DNA of 64,000 bases from Nocardioides sp. QY071 (GCF_029961765.1 NZ_CP124681.1:1240001-1304000), one strand, 5' to 3'; shown: positions 17,033-25,637, counted from the first letter of the stretch. Program-made: numbers and translations. The notes: generated from the sequence alone by a model not told the origin.

Positions 17033-18178
17033 TCAGCCCCCGAGGACGTCAGCGAGGTCGTAGCGCACCGGCTGTTCGAGCTGGTCGTAGCCGCACGACT
17101 CCGGGTCGCGGTCCTCGCGCCAGCGCTTGAAGTGCGCGGTGTGCCGGAAGCGCCGACCCTCCATGGCGTCGTACTTCACCTCGATCACGCGCTCGGGGCG
17201 CAGCGGTGTGAACGAGAGGTCCTTGCCCTGGCTCCACCGGCTCTGCGTGCCCGGCTGGCGGCCGGGGTTGGCCACCAGGAACTCCTGCCAGCGCCCCCAC
17301 GGGTGCTCCTCGATCGGCACGACCAGTGCCTGCAGCTCGTGCCACAGCTCGGCCCGTCGCGCTGCCGTGAAGCTGGCGCTGACGCCGATGTGCTGGAGCT
17401 CGCCGCCGTCGTACAGGCCCAGCAGGAGGCTGCCGATCAGCGGGTTCTCGGGCGTGCTCGTCTTGTGCTCGCGGTAGCCGGCCAGCACCACGTCCGCCGT
17501 CCGCTCGTGCTTGATCTTGAGCATGGTCCGGGCGTTCGGGGCGTACGGCGCGCTCAACGGCTTCGCCACCACCCCGTCGAGCCCGGCCCCCTCGAACTGG
17601 TGGAACCACTCCTCGGCGACCTTCGGATCGGTGCTGGTGCGGGTGAGGTGGCAGCGGCCCTCGTCGGCGCTCAGGTGGGCCAGCGCCTGCTCCAGCGCCG
17701 CCCGCCGCTCCGCGAACGGTCGCTCCAGGAAGCTCTCGTCGCCCAGCGCGAGCAGGTCGAACGCCACGAAGTCCGCCGGCGTCTGCTCGGCCAGCAGGTT
17801 GATCCGGGACGCGGCCGGGTGGATCCGCTCCTGCAGCACCTCGAACTGGAGCCGCCCCTTGCCGTCCGCGCCCATCTGCGACACGAAGATCTCGCCGTCG
17901 AGCACGCACCGCTCCGGCAGCTCGGCCCTCATCGCCTCCACCAGCTCGGGGAAGTAGCGCGTCAGCGGCTTGGTGTTGCGGCTCGCCAGCTCCACCTCGT
18001 CGCCGTCGCGGAACACGATGCACCGGAAGCCGTCCCACTTCGGCTCGAAGCTGAGGCCTCGCTCGTCGTACTTCGCCGGGTCGGGGACGCCGGACACGGC
18101 CTTCGCGAGCATCGGCAGGACGGGCGGCATCACGGGGAGGTCCACGGTGGTGAGACTAGCCAGGGCTCCGACACTCAT
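17033..18178 (-). CDS. ligC: ATP-dependent DNA ligase LigC
   Basis: A 381-residue ATP-dependent ligase without polymerase or nuclease domains, the LigC architecture. The adenylation motif is EPKWDGFR with catalytic Lys47, motif III is CVLDGEI, motif IV is LDGVVAK and motif V is MLKIKH. An OB-fold C-terminus follows. It seals nicks using ATP, a backup to NAD-dependent LigA. It lies close to the LigD-type polymerase gene, pointing to one gap-filling and sealing pathway. Confidence 0.93.
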   Translation of the reverse strand: MSVGALASLTTVDLPVMPPVLPMLAKAVSGVPDPAKYDERGLSFEPKWDGFRCIVFRDGDEVELASRNTKPLTRYFPELVEAMRAELPERCVLDGEIFVSQMGADGKGRLQFEVLQERIHPAASRINLLAEQTPADFVAFDLLALGDESFLERPFAERRAALEQALAHLSADEGRCHLTRTSTDPKVAEEWFHQFEGAGLDGVVAKPLSAPYAPNARTMLKIKHERTADVVLAGYREHKTSTPENPLIGSLLLGLYDGGELQHIGVSASFTAARRAELWHELQALVVPIEEHPWGRWQEFLVANPGRQPGTQSRWSQGKDLSFTPLRPERVIEVKYDAMEGRRFRHTAHFKRWREDRDPESCGYDQLEQPVRYDLADVLGG

Positions 18179-18187
18179 CGCTCGAGA

Positions 18188-18592
18188 TCAGTGTGACTGC
18201 CCGTTGGCGTACCGCTCCCGTCGGAAGTGCCGACCCTTGCCCCGGTTGCGGCTCTTGAAGGTCGGGAGCTGAGAGTCGCAGTTGGGGCAGACCATGCGCA
18301 GGTTGTCGCGGTGGTTGTTGGTGGCGTCGCCGTCGATGTGATCGAGCACGAAGACCAGGGGCTGGTCGTTCCACTCCTCGACGATGCCGCAGATCTCGCA
18401 GCAGCCGTCCTGGGCGTCGAGGAGGTAACGCCGGATGTAGTGGCCCTTCTCGCCGGCGACCGTCGCGATCCCGGTCTGTAGCCAGGCATAGGTCTTGGCC
18501 GTGCGTTCGGCTGACCGCTGACACCGATTGCTGCAGAACACCTTCTGGCTGCGCCGGACCAGCTCGACGCCGCACCCGAGACACTTCGTCAT
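18188..18592 (-). CDS. HNH endonuclease domain protein
   Basis: A 134-residue protein with an N-terminal zinc ribbon (CLGCGVEL...VFCSNRCQ) and an HNH core: CCEICG, then VLDHIDGDATNNHRDNLRMVCPNCDSQ. The longer frame would run into the tRNA-Thr gene, so the ATG at 18592 is chosen. Such small HNH proteins are often phage- or island-derived, here next to a tRNA gene, a common integration target. Its substrate is unknown. Confidence 0.8.
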   Translation of the reverse strand: MTKCLGCGVELVRRSQKVFCSNRCQRSAERTAKTYAWLQTGIATVAGEKGHYIRRYLLDAQDGCCEICGIVEEWNDQPLVFVLDHIDGDATNNHRDNLRMVCPNCDSQLPTFKSRNRGKGRHFRRERYANGQSH

Positions 18593-18625
18593 AACCGCAC
18601 GCCATGTATCGGGTCCGACGAAAAG

Positions 18626-18702
18626 TGGAGCCGCGTGTCGGATTCGAACCGACGGCATCCGCATTACAAGGGCGGCACTCTAGCCAACTGAGTTAACGCG
18701 GC
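18626..18702 (-). tRNA. tRNA-Thr (anticodon TGT)
   Basis: A complete cloverleaf on the minus strand: acceptor stem GCCGCGT/ACGCGGC perfectly paired, T-loop GGTTCGAATCC, and anticodon loop CTTGTAA with anticodon TGT. The 3' CCA is encoded. The last pair of the anticodon stem is a C-U mismatch. It reads ACA codons, rare in this GC-rich genome. Confidence 0.95.
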
Positions 18703-18736
18703 ACGGCCTGCGGGGCAGGCGCGGACGTCACTGTAG

Positions 18737-19600
18737 TCACCGCAGCCGTTCGACCTCAAACCGCTCGTCCGGTACGGCGATCGCCTCCTGCGCCGCGATC
18801 AGCCGCAGCTCCCGCTCACCCGACTCGAGCGTCGCCGCGAGCACGTCGTACACCGACGCGACGGTCCTGCCGAGCGCCATCGCAGCGGAGCCGGTGCTGT
18901 GCAGGTGGGCGGTGAAGAGAGCGGCGGTGATGTCGCCGGAGCCGTTCGCCTTCATGGGCAGGCGCGGCGTCTGCACGATCCAGGCGCCGTCGCCGGTGAC
19001 GGCGATCATCTCGATCACGTCTTCGGGGGCACCGAGGCGCTCGACGGAGGTGATCAGCACGGTGGCGGGACCGAGGACGCGGACCTCGTCGGCCGCCGCC
19101 AGGATGTCGTCGAGCGACGACGGACCGGACAGGGCGTCGCGGCCGGTGATGAAGCCCAGCTCGAACTGGTTGGGCGTGAGGATGTCCGCGACCGGGACCA
19201 CCGAGGTCCGGATGATCGGCGGGATCTCGGGGTTCACGAAGCAGCCCGACTTGGCGTTGCCCATCACCGGGTCGCAGGTGTACGTCGCCGCGGGGTTCGC
19301 CGCCTTGACCGTGCGCACGGCATCGACGATCACCTCCGCCACGGCCGGGGAGCCCTGGTAGCCGGAGAGCACGGCGTCGCACGTCGCGAGCACCCCGCGC
19401 TCCTCGATCCCCGTGATCACCTCGGCGACGTCGGAGGGCGCTAGGAGCGGGCCGCGCCAGGCGCCGTACCCGGTGTGGTTGGAGAAGTGCACCGTGAACA
19501 CGGGCCACACCTCGTGCCCGAGGCGCTGCAGCGGGAAGACCGCAGCGGAGTTGCCGACATGGCCGTAGGCGACCGAGGACTGGATGGACAGGATCCGCAC
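18737..19600 (-). CDS. pdxY: Pyridoxal kinase PdxY
   Basis: A 287-residue ribokinase-superfamily enzyme. It starts with ILSIQSSVAYGHVGNSAAVFPLQRLG, the substrate-binding start typical of PdxY, has YTCDPVMGN and LTPNQFELGFITG in the middle, and the catalytic GSGDITAALF loop near the C-terminus. It phosphorylates pyridoxal and related vitamers in the PLP salvage pathway. The length is normal. It is divergent from the GMC oxidoreductase, sharing an intergenic region with a KstR-like palindrome. Confidence 0.93.
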   Translation of the reverse strand: MRILSIQSSVAYGHVGNSAAVFPLQRLGHEVWPVFTVHFSNHTGYGAWRGPLLAPSDVAEVITGIEERGVLATCDAVLSGYQGSPAVAEVIVDAVRTVKAANPAATYTCDPVMGNAKSGCFVNPEIPPIIRTSVVPVADILTPNQFELGFITGRDALSGPSSLDDILAAADEVRVLGPATVLITSVERLGAPEDVIEMIAVTGDGAWIVQTPRLPMKANGSGDITAALFTAHLHSTGSAAMALGRTVASVYDVLAATLESGERELRLIAAQEAIAVPDERFEVERLR

Positions 19601-19639
19601 CCGGGCATTCTCGCAAACGAAACACTTTCGTGAAGAAAC

Positions 19640-19653
19640 TAGAACGCGTTACA
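19640..19653. promoter_or_regulatory. KstR-like operator before the GMC oxidoreductase
   Basis: TAGAACGCGTTACA fits TnnAACnnGTTnnA, the motif described for the mycobacterial steroid regulator KstR and related TetR proteins. A TACAGT -10-like hexamer (19650-19655) overlaps its right end. A second, near-identical site lies in front of fadD at 43.46 kb. Confidence 0.5.
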
Positions 19654-19708
19654 GTGAGCCGGCCGGGCCCCCGATGACCCCGGTCACACGAGCGAAGGAT
19701 GGAAGCGG

Positions 19709-21364
19709 ATGGCGAAGCGCGCGGCGTACGGCAACGAGGCTGACTACGTGGTGGTCGGATCGGGCAGCTCCGGGTCGATCGTCGCCGGGCGGCTCGCGCA
19801 GTCCGGCGTGAGCGTGATCCTGCTCGAGGCCGGCAAGTCCGACGACAAGGGCATGCACGGCTACTTCACGAAGAAGCCCGGCATGATCGGCCCGATGCAC
19901 TCCGAGCCGCGGCTCGAGAGGCTCTTCGACTGGGGCTACCGCTCGGTGCCGCAGCCCGGCCTCGACGGCCGCCGGATGCCCGCCCCGCGCGGCAAGGTCG
20001 GCGGTGGGTCGAGCTCGGTCAACGGCATGGTCTACGTCCGCGGCAACCGTGCCAACTACGACTCGTGGGCGGCCGAGGGCAACGCGGGCTGGGACGCCGA
20101 CAGCGTCAACGAGGCGTTCAAGCGCTACGAGGACTTCGAGGACGGCGAGAACGCCTACCGCGGCGCGGGCGGCCCGATCAAGATCACTCGCAACAAGACG
20201 CCGCAGGAGGCCAGCCTCCAGTTCATCCAGGCCACCGCCGACACCCTCGGTGTGAAGGTCCTCGACGACTACAACGCCGCCGAGCAGGAGGGCATCGCCC
20301 GGATGCAGCAGAACGCTGCCGACGGCCTGCGGTACTCCTCGACCCGCGGCTACGTCCACAACCTCGCGCCGCGCACGCTGGAGTTCCAGACCGAGGTCCA
20401 CGTCGCGAAGATCGTCATCGAGAACGGCCGCGCGACCGGCGTCGAGGTCATCGACCAGGGGAAGGGCGGCGGCACCCGCCGGTTCATCAGGGCCGGCAAG
20501 GAGGTCATCGTCTCCGCCGGCTTCGCCAACAGCCCGCAGCTGCTGATGCTCTCCGGCATCGGCCACGCCGACCACCTCGCCAGCGTCGGCATCGACTGTG
20601 TCGCGGACCTCCCGGTCGGCGACAACCTGCACGACCACCTGTTCCACCCGATGTCGTTCCACGTCCCGAGCGTCGAGTACCGCGGCAACGCCTGGACCTT
20701 CTTCAAGGGCATGGCGCGCGACCTGACCCGCGGCAGCTCGTTCCTCGACAACTCGGTGTTCGAGTCCGTCGGCTTCGTCCGTACGTCGGCCGCCACCGTC
20801 GCCCCGGACCTCCAGCTGCACATGCTGCCGTGGGCCTACCCGAGCCCCAACCAGGACGAGCCGATCCGCCACATCCCCGACGGCCGCCCGTCGCTGACGG
20901 TCTTCTCGACGCTGATCTACCCGAAGAGCCGCGGCACGCTGCGCCTCGCGTCCTCCGACCCGACCGCCGCGCCGCTCATCGACTACGGCTTCTTCCAGGA
21001 CGCCGCCGACGTCGAGGTGCTCGCCGAGGGCACCGAGATGATCCGCGAGATCATGGCCTCGGCCGCCTTCGGCGGCGCGGTCAAGGAGGAGATCCACCCC
21101 GGGCCCTCGATCCCCAACGGCAAGGAGCTGCGGGTCGCGCTCAAGAACCGCTCGACCTCGGTCTACCACGGCGTCGGCACCTGCCGGATGGGCGTCGACG
21201 AGCGCGCCGTCGTCGGCCCGGACCTCAAGGTCCGCGGCATCGAGGGTCTGCGGGTCGCGGACGCCTCCATCATGCCGAGCATCACCGGCGGCAACACCAA
21301 CGCCCCGTGCTACATGATCGGCGAGAAGGCCGCCGAGATCATCCTGGGTGGAGCGAACTGGTGA
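19709..21364 (+). CDS. GMC-family FAD-dependent alcohol/choline dehydrogenase-like oxidoreductase
   Basis: A 551-residue flavoenzyme. The FAD-binding motif is VVGSGSSGSIVAGRLAQSG with LLEAG following, and GMC signatures appear at PRGKVGGGSSSVNGMVYVRGN and SAGFANSPQLLMLSGIG. The active-site His lies in VYHGVGTCRMG, and the C-terminal GGNTNAPCYMIGEKAAEIIL closes the fold. It oxidises a primary or secondary alcohol. The stop overlaps the GTG of an aldehyde dehydrogenase, so the aldehyde formed is probably oxidised further to the acid. The substrate is not evident; the upstream KstR-like site hints at lipid or steroid side-chain alcohols. Confidence 0.88.
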   Translation: MAKRAAYGNEADYVVVGSGSSGSIVAGRLAQSGVSVILLEAGKSDDKGMHGYFTKKPGMIGPMHSEPRLERLFDWGYRSVPQPGLDGRRMPAPRGKVGGGSSSVNGMVYVRGNRANYDSWAAEGNAGWDADSVNEAFKRYEDFEDGENAYRGAGGPIKITRNKTPQEASLQFIQATADTLGVKVLDDYNAAEQEGIARMQQNAADGLRYSSTRGYVHNLAPRTLEFQTEVHVAKIVIENGRATGVEVIDQGKGGGTRRFIRAGKEVIVSAGFANSPQLLMLSGIGHADHLASVGIDCVADLPVGDNLHDHLFHPMSFHVPSVEYRGNAWTFFKGMARDLTRGSSFLDNSVFESVGFVRTSAATVAPDLQLHMLPWAYPSPNQDEPIRHIPDGRPSLTVFSTLIYPKSRGTLRLASSDPTAAPLIDYGFFQDAADVEVLAEGTEMIREIMASAAFGGAVKEEIHPGPSIPNGKELRVALKNRSTSVYHGVGTCRMGVDERAVVGPDLKVRGIEGLRVADASIMPSITGGNTNAPCYMIGEKAAEIILGGANW

Positions 21365-22923
21365 GTACGCCGAACCGCCCCGCCTCGGTCACCGACGAGC
21401 TCCTCGAGCGGCTGGTCGCCCGGGTCCCCGGCCGCACCGGCGCGACCTGGAAGCTCACCGAGGTCTACACCGGCGAGGTGCTCGTCGAGCTCCCGCAGTC
21501 GACGCCGGAGGACATCGAGGACGCCTTCGCCAGGGCCCGCGCCGCCCAGGAGCTCTGGGCCCAGTGGCCGGTCGCCAAGCGGCTCGAGGTCTTCGACCGC
21601 GCGCACGCCCTGCTCGTCGACAATGCCCACACGACCGCCGACCTGATCCAGGTCGAGAGCGGCAAGAACCGGCGGATGGCGATCGAGGAGACCTGCGACC
21701 CGCCGATGGTGATGTCGTACTACCTCAAGCGCGCCAAGAGGCTGCTCGCGCCGAAGAAGCACGGCGGCCCGGTGCCGGTCGTGTCCGGCTCGACCGAGGT
21801 CCGTGTCCCCAAGGGCGTCGTCGGCATCATCGCGCCGTGGAACTTCCCGTTCGCCACCGGCCTCTCCGACGCGATCCCGGCGCTCATCGCCGGCAACGCG
21901 GTCGTGGTGAAGCCCGACAACAAGACGGCGCTCTCGCCGCTCTACGGCATCTCCCTGCTCGAGGAGGCGGGCCTCCCGAAGGGCCTGTTCCAGGTCGTCT
22001 GCGGTGAGGGCCCCGACGTCGGACCGACCCTGATCGACAACGCCGACTACGTCATGTTCACCGGCTCCACCGCGACCGGCAGGGTGATCGGCGAGCGCGC
22101 CGGGCGCAACCTGATCGGCTGCTGCCTCGAGCTCGGCGGCAAGAACCCGATGATCGTGCTCGACGACGTCAATGTGGAGGAGTGGGTCGAGGGCACCACC
22201 TTCGGCGTCTTCGGCAACACCGGCCAGATCTGCATGCACATCGAGCGGATCTACCTGCCCGAGAGCCGGTACGACGAGCTGAGGTCGGCGTTCGTCGAGC
22301 GCGCGGCCAACCTGCGGATCGGGGCGGCGTACGACTTCGGCCCGGAGATCGGCTCGCTGGTCAGCCCCGAGCACCGCGACCGCGTCGCCTCGCACGTCGA
22401 GGACGCGGTCGCGAAGGGCGCGACCGTGCTCACCGGCGGCCGCGCACGGCCCGACATCGGCCCGGCCTTCTTCGAGCCGACGGTGCTCGAGGGCGTCACC
22501 AAGGACATGCTCGCCGGCCACACCGAGACCTTCGGCCCGGTCGTCTCGCTGTACTCCTACCGCACCGTCGACGAGGCCATCCACCTCGCCAACGACACCG
22601 ACTACGGCCTCAACGCGTCGGTGTGGAGCGGCGACCTTTCGCGCGCCGAGGCCGTGGCCGCGCGGATCGAGTCCGGCAACGTCAACATCAACGACGCGCT
22701 CGCGACGGCGTACGCCTCCAAGGGCTCGCCGTCGGGCGGCGTCAAGAAGTCCGGCGTCGGCGCCCGCCACGGCGACCAGGGCCTGCTCAAGTACACCGAC
22801 GCCAAGAACGTCGCCGTGCTCAAGAAGCAGGTCATGGGTCCGCGGCCCGGCCAGGCCTACGAGGCGTACGTCAAGCAGATGCTGAGCTCGCTGAAGCTGA
22901 TGAAGAAGCTCCGCGTCCGCTGA
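21361..22923 (+). CDS. NAD(P)-dependent aldehyde dehydrogenase (succinic-semialdehyde dehydrogenase type)
   Basis: A 520-residue ALDH. The cofactor and catalytic features are visible: APWNFPF, FTGSTATGR, the general-base Glu in LELGGKNP and the catalytic Cys in GNTGQICMHIERIYLP. It most resembles the actinobacterial succinic-semialdehyde dehydrogenase group (GabD2-like), but the coupling to a GMC alcohol oxidase makes a longer-chain aldehyde equally plausible. The GTG start overlaps the previous stop as GTGA, showing tight coupling. Confidence 0.88.
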   Translation: MSTPNRPASVTDELLERLVARVPGRTGATWKLTEVYTGEVLVELPQSTPEDIEDAFARARAAQELWAQWPVAKRLEVFDRAHALLVDNAHTTADLIQVESGKNRRMAIEETCDPPMVMSYYLKRAKRLLAPKKHGGPVPVVSGSTEVRVPKGVVGIIAPWNFPFATGLSDAIPALIAGNAVVVKPDNKTALSPLYGISLLEEAGLPKGLFQVVCGEGPDVGPTLIDNADYVMFTGSTATGRVIGERAGRNLIGCCLELGGKNPMIVLDDVNVEEWVEGTTFGVFGNTGQICMHIERIYLPESRYDELRSAFVERAANLRIGAAYDFGPEIGSLVSPEHRDRVASHVEDAVAKGATVLTGGRARPDIGPAFFEPTVLEGVTKDMLAGHTETFGPVVSLYSYRTVDEAIHLANDTDYGLNASVWSGDLSRAEAVAARIESGNVNINDALATAYASKGSPSGGVKKSGVGARHGDQGLLKYTDAKNVAVLKKQVMGPRPGQAYEAYVKQMLSSLKLMKKLRVR

Positions 22924-22950
22924 CCCGGCGCGAAGTCGCTCCGGTTTTCC

Positions 22951-23109
22951 GCCGACCCGGCTCGAAATGGCCCGAGAATTGCGCCGACCCGGCAGAACTT
23001 CTGCCGGGTCGGCCGGATCTGTCGGCCAGTTCGTGCCGGGTCGGCGGTGCCTGAGCGACAGTTCGTGCCGGGTCGGCGGTGCCTGAGCGACAGTTCGTGC
23101 CGGGTCGGT
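22951..23109. repeat. Terminator hairpin and 32-bp tandem repeats built on GCCGGGTCGGC
   Basis: The 11-mer GCCGACCCGGC or its complement occurs repeatedly here. At 22983-23013 two inverted copies form a perfect 15-bp hairpin with a single central base, a likely bidirectional terminator between the convergent ALDH and Hsp20 genes. From 23027 a 32-base unit beginning CAGTTCGTGCCGGGTCGG is repeated about 2.5 times (23027, 23059, 23091), running up to the hsp20 stop. The identical copies indicate recent duplication. Confidence 0.75.
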
Positions 23110-23552
23110 CAGGCCTCGATCGCCTCGCGGTCGGCGGCCGGCGAGGCGGTGGAGATCTCGACCTTGCGCGGCTTCGCCTTCTCGGCGACGGGGATGGCCA
23201 GGCGGAGCACGCCGTTGTCGTACGCCGCCTCGATGCGGTCGAGGTCCAGGTTGTCGCCGAGGACCAGCTGGCGCGAGAACTGTCCGTGGGTGCGCTCGGA
23301 GGCCAGGCGCTGCCAGTCGCCGTTGCCGGCGATGCGCTCGGCCCTGATGGTCAACACGTTGCGCTCGACGTCGATGTCGATGCTCTCCCGGCTGACGCCC
23401 GGGATGTCGAACTCGAGCACGAACTGATCGCCCTGGCGCCAGGCGTCCATCGGCATCACGGCGGGCCGGTTCGTCGTACCGAGACCGGCGCCCAGGAGCT
23501 GGCCGGCGAGCCGGTCGAAGTCACGGAACGGGTCGGTGGTACGCAGCAACAT
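23109..23552 (-). CDS. Small heat-shock protein, Hsp20/alpha-crystallin family
   Basis: A 147-residue Hsp20. The alpha-crystallin domain spans about 40-135, with [22 protein letters not shown] and the terminal [25 protein letters not shown] typical of the family. It holds unfolding proteins during stress. The ATG at 23552 is preceded by GGGAG at a good distance. It is divergent from a MerR/HspR-like regulator, and its promoter reaches into that gene's start, which suggests autoregulated repression. Confidence 0.92.
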   Translation of the reverse strand: MLLRTTDPFRDFDRLAGQLLGAGLGTTNRPAVMPMDAWRQGDQFVLEFDIPGVSRESIDIDVERNVLTIRAERIAGNGDWQRLASERTHGQFSRQLVLGDNLDLDRIEAAYDNGVLRLAIPVAEKAKPRKVEISTASPAADREAIEA

Positions 23553-23608
23553 GACATGTCTCCCTTCGATGTCCGGCGATCGGCCGGTGCAGTAGATCTG
23601 CATTGACT

Positions 23609-23637
23609 GTTATAGATAATCTGTCGTCGTGAATCAA
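23609..23637 (-). promoter_or_regulatory. hsp20 promoter
   Basis: Read on the minus strand, TTGATT (23637-23632) and TATAAC (23614-23609) are 17 bases apart, a good SigA-type promoter. The -35 lies inside the first codons of the divergent MerR gene, so a protein bound here would affect both. No HspR HAIR inverted repeat of the standard form was found. Confidence 0.65.
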
Positions 23638-23916
23638 GGAGATCGCGAACGGAACCGGGGTGTCTTCGCCATCTCGATCGCGGCCGAGATGACGTCGCTC
23701 CAGATCCAGAACCTGCGCGTCTACGAGCGGCGCGGGCTGCTCTCGCCCGACCGCAGCGACGGCGGCACCCGGCTCTACAGCCGAGCCGACATCGAGACCC
23801 TGCACCGGATCCGCGACCTTCTCTCGGAGGGTCTCAACCTGGTCGGCATCGCGCGGGTGCTCGAGCTCGAGGCCGAGGTCGCCCGGCTGCGGCGGCGGCT
23901 GGCTCAGGACACCTGA
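23629..23916 (+). CDS. MerR/HspR-like regulator
   Basis: A 95-residue protein with a MerR-type winged helix (LQIQNLRVYERRGLLSPDRSDGGTRLYSRADIETLHRI) and a short coiled-coil tail. It lacks a ligand domain, as in HspR. It begins with GTG right at the divergent hsp20 promoter, so it probably represses hsp20. The last 13 bases overlap the convergent dioxygenase gene. Confidence 0.85.
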   Translation: MNQGDRERNRGVFAISIAAEMTSLQIQNLRVYERRGLLSPDRSDGGTRLYSRADIETLHRIRDLLSEGLNLVGIARVLELEAEVARLRRRLAQDT

Positions 23917-24689
23917 AGGCTGCGCTTGGACAGGCCCATCCAGAACCCGTCGATCACCTGGTCGCCGGGTTCGGTGGGGTCGCTCGCGGCGCCGAGCGTG
24001 ACGAACAGCGGCGTGTAGTGCTCGACGGTCGGGTGCGCGTACGGCATGCCCGGCGCCTTGTCACGGTACGACGCCAGCTCGTCGACGTCCCCGCGCGCCA
24101 TCGCCTCGCCGGCCCAGGCGTCGAAGTCCGAGGACCAGCCGGGGGCGGCAGCGTCGAGCTCCCACGAGGTCAGGAACGGCAGGCCGTGGGTGAGGAAGCC
24201 GGAGCCGATGATGAGGACGCCCTCGTCGCGCAGCGGCTTGAGACGGCGGCCAATCTCCATGAGGCGGCCCGGGTCGTGGGTCGGCATCGACATCTGCAGG
24301 ACCGGGATGTCGGCCTGCGGGTACATGATCTTCAGAGGCACCCAGGCGCCGTGGTCGAGGCCGCGCGAGGAGTGCTGGTGGATCGGCTCGGTACGCGGCA
24401 TCATCGCCGCCACCTGCCGGGCGAACGCGGTGGCGTCGGGCGTCTCGTAGGTCATCTGGTAGTACTTCGGCGCGAACCCGCCGAAGTCGTAGACCAGTGG
24501 CGCGCCGCTCGCCGTCAGTGACAGGGGAGCCGACTCCCAGTGGGCGCTGACGATCAGGATCGCCTTCGGCCGCGGGAGGTCGCCCGCCCAGGTGGCGAGC
24601 TGGCTCGACCACAGCGCGTCGTCGAGGAGCGGGGGAGCGCCGTGCCCGATGTAGAGGGCCGGCATCCGGGTGCTGGTGTCCGTCGTCAT
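23904..24689 (-). CDS. LigB/DODA-type extradiol ring-cleavage dioxygenase (YgiD-like)
   Basis: A 261-residue class III extradiol dioxygenase. Conserved segments are MPALYIGHGAPPLLDD (iron-binding His), ILIVSAHWES (second His), SRGLDHGAWVPLKIMYP and GSGFLTHGLPF. The E. coli relative YgiD cleaves L-DOPA at the 4,5 position; the natural substrate here is unknown. ATG 24689 is chosen since the longer frame would cross the palindrome at 24701-24718. That palindrome suggests control by a MarR-type repressor. Confidence 0.88.
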   Translation of the reverse strand: MTTDTSTRMPALYIGHGAPPLLDDALWSSQLATWAGDLPRPKAILIVSAHWESAPLSLTASGAPLVYDFGGFAPKYYQMTYETPDATAFARQVAAMMPRTEPIHQHSSRGLDHGAWVPLKIMYPQADIPVLQMSMPTHDPGRLMEIGRRLKPLRDEGVLIIGSGFLTHGLPFLTSWELDAAAPGWSSDFDAWAGEAMARGDVDELASYRDKAPGMPYAHPTVEHYTPLFVTLGAASDPTEPGDQVIDGFWMGLSKRSLQVS

Positions 24690-24700
24690 GTCCACTCCAA

Positions 24701-24718
24701 TAGTTGAGAGTTCAACTA
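24701..24718. promoter_or_regulatory. Palindrome TAGTTGA-N4-TCAACTA upstream of the dioxygenase
   Basis: A perfect 7-bp inverted repeat with a 4-base spacer, 12 bases upstream of the dioxygenase ATG. Its shape resembles MarR or HxlR operators that control quinone- and phenol-responsive genes. No such regulator is adjacent. Confidence 0.55.
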
Positions 24719-24759
24719 TATTCCCCGACGTGTCGCCGGACAAGGTGGAGTGAGGTGGG

Positions 24760-25572
24760 TCAGTCGGCGCGCGGCACCGGGGCGAGCCCGGGCGGGTCGA
24801 TCGGGGAGCCGCCCTCGAGCAGTGGGCCGGAGGTCACCACCTGCCGGTCGCCGACCGGCTCGTCCAGGAACAGCACCGTCTTCTCGGTCGCCCAGATGTC
24901 GGGCGCGGGGCAGGTCTCGCCGCGGTCGACGTCGAACCGCGTCAGGTCGGTGCCGGCCTCGATGATCACGCGGTGGGTCCGCTCGGTCACGGTGACCTCG
25001 ACCTCGCACGTCCCGGAGTGGTCGACGTCGCGCCAGCTGCCCGTGACCACGACCAGACGGCCGTCCTTGCGGGTCCGGAACGAGACGACCGGTGCCTCGG
25101 CCCGGTCCACGACGGCGTACGGGTCGCTGCCGTACTGGTAGGGGTCGGTGTCGCTGTCGGCGTGGTACGAGTAGTCCGGCGTCGGGTCCGGGGTGTCGTC
25201 GTTGCCCGAGCTCAGCGCGCCGAACCCGCCGGCCGCGGCGGTCGCGGCCGCGCCGATGCCCGCGCCGGCCTTCTTCGACGCGCCCGACTTGCCCGACGAG
25301 CCGCCGGAGGAGCGACCGGAGCGCCACGAGGACCCACCCGAGGAGCTGCTCGAGGTGCTCGAGGAGGAGGTGCTGGTGTAGGTCCGGCGCCGCCGCGACC
25401 GATAGCTCCGATACGACGACCGCTCGGCCACCGGCTGCGTGACCGCCTCCCGCTCGGGGCACTCGGCGGGGCAACGGTCGCAGTCCCACGGGCAGGGGAC
25501 ACCCTCGGCGACGCACCGGCACGGGGCGCCGGGGTCGGAGTCCTTCGCGGGCGGGACGTACGGCTCGTACAC
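24760..25572 (-). CDS. Hypothetical Cys-cluster/Ser-rich protein
   Basis: A 270-residue protein of unknown function. Residues about 15-45 hold a dense Cys cluster (CRC, CPWDCDRCPAEC) that could bind zinc or an Fe-S centre. A basic Arg/Tyr/Ser tract, a long Ser/Gly run and an Ala/Gly stretch follow, then an acidic Asp/Tyr linker and a C-terminal beta-rich domain. GTG 25572 is chosen for the GGAGGGA ahead of it. That site sits in the loop of a 7-bp hairpin (25575-25594), which might modulate translation. It lies downstream of ung on the same strand. Confidence 0.6.
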   Translation of the reverse strand: MYEPYVPPAKDSDPGAPCRCVAEGVPCPWDCDRCPAECPEREAVTQPVAERSSYRSYRSRRRRTYTSTSSSSTSSSSSGGSSWRSGRSSGGSSGKSGASKKAGAGIGAAATAAAGGFGALSSGNDDTPDPTPDYSYHADSDTDPYQYGSDPYAVVDRAEAPVVSFRTRKDGRLVVVTGSWRDVDHSGTCEVEVTVTERTHRVIIEAGTDLTRFDVDRGETCPAPDIWATEKTVLFLDEPVGDRQVVTSGPLLEGGSPIDPPGLAPVPRAD

Positions 25573-25637
25573 GACTCGTCCCTCCCCGGACGAGGGCCCC
25601 GAGAAACCCTCGGCTGATGCTCGGCCTGAATGCGGGC

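Noticed and set aside
18626..18702. tRNA-Thr as attachment site of an integrated element
   Set aside because: No repeat of the tRNA 3' end was seen nearby and the only integrase relic is 38 kb away; the adjacent HNH gene alone is not enough.
23027..23109. CRISPR-like array
   Set aside because: The 32-base copies follow each other directly without spacers; this is a simple tandem repeat.
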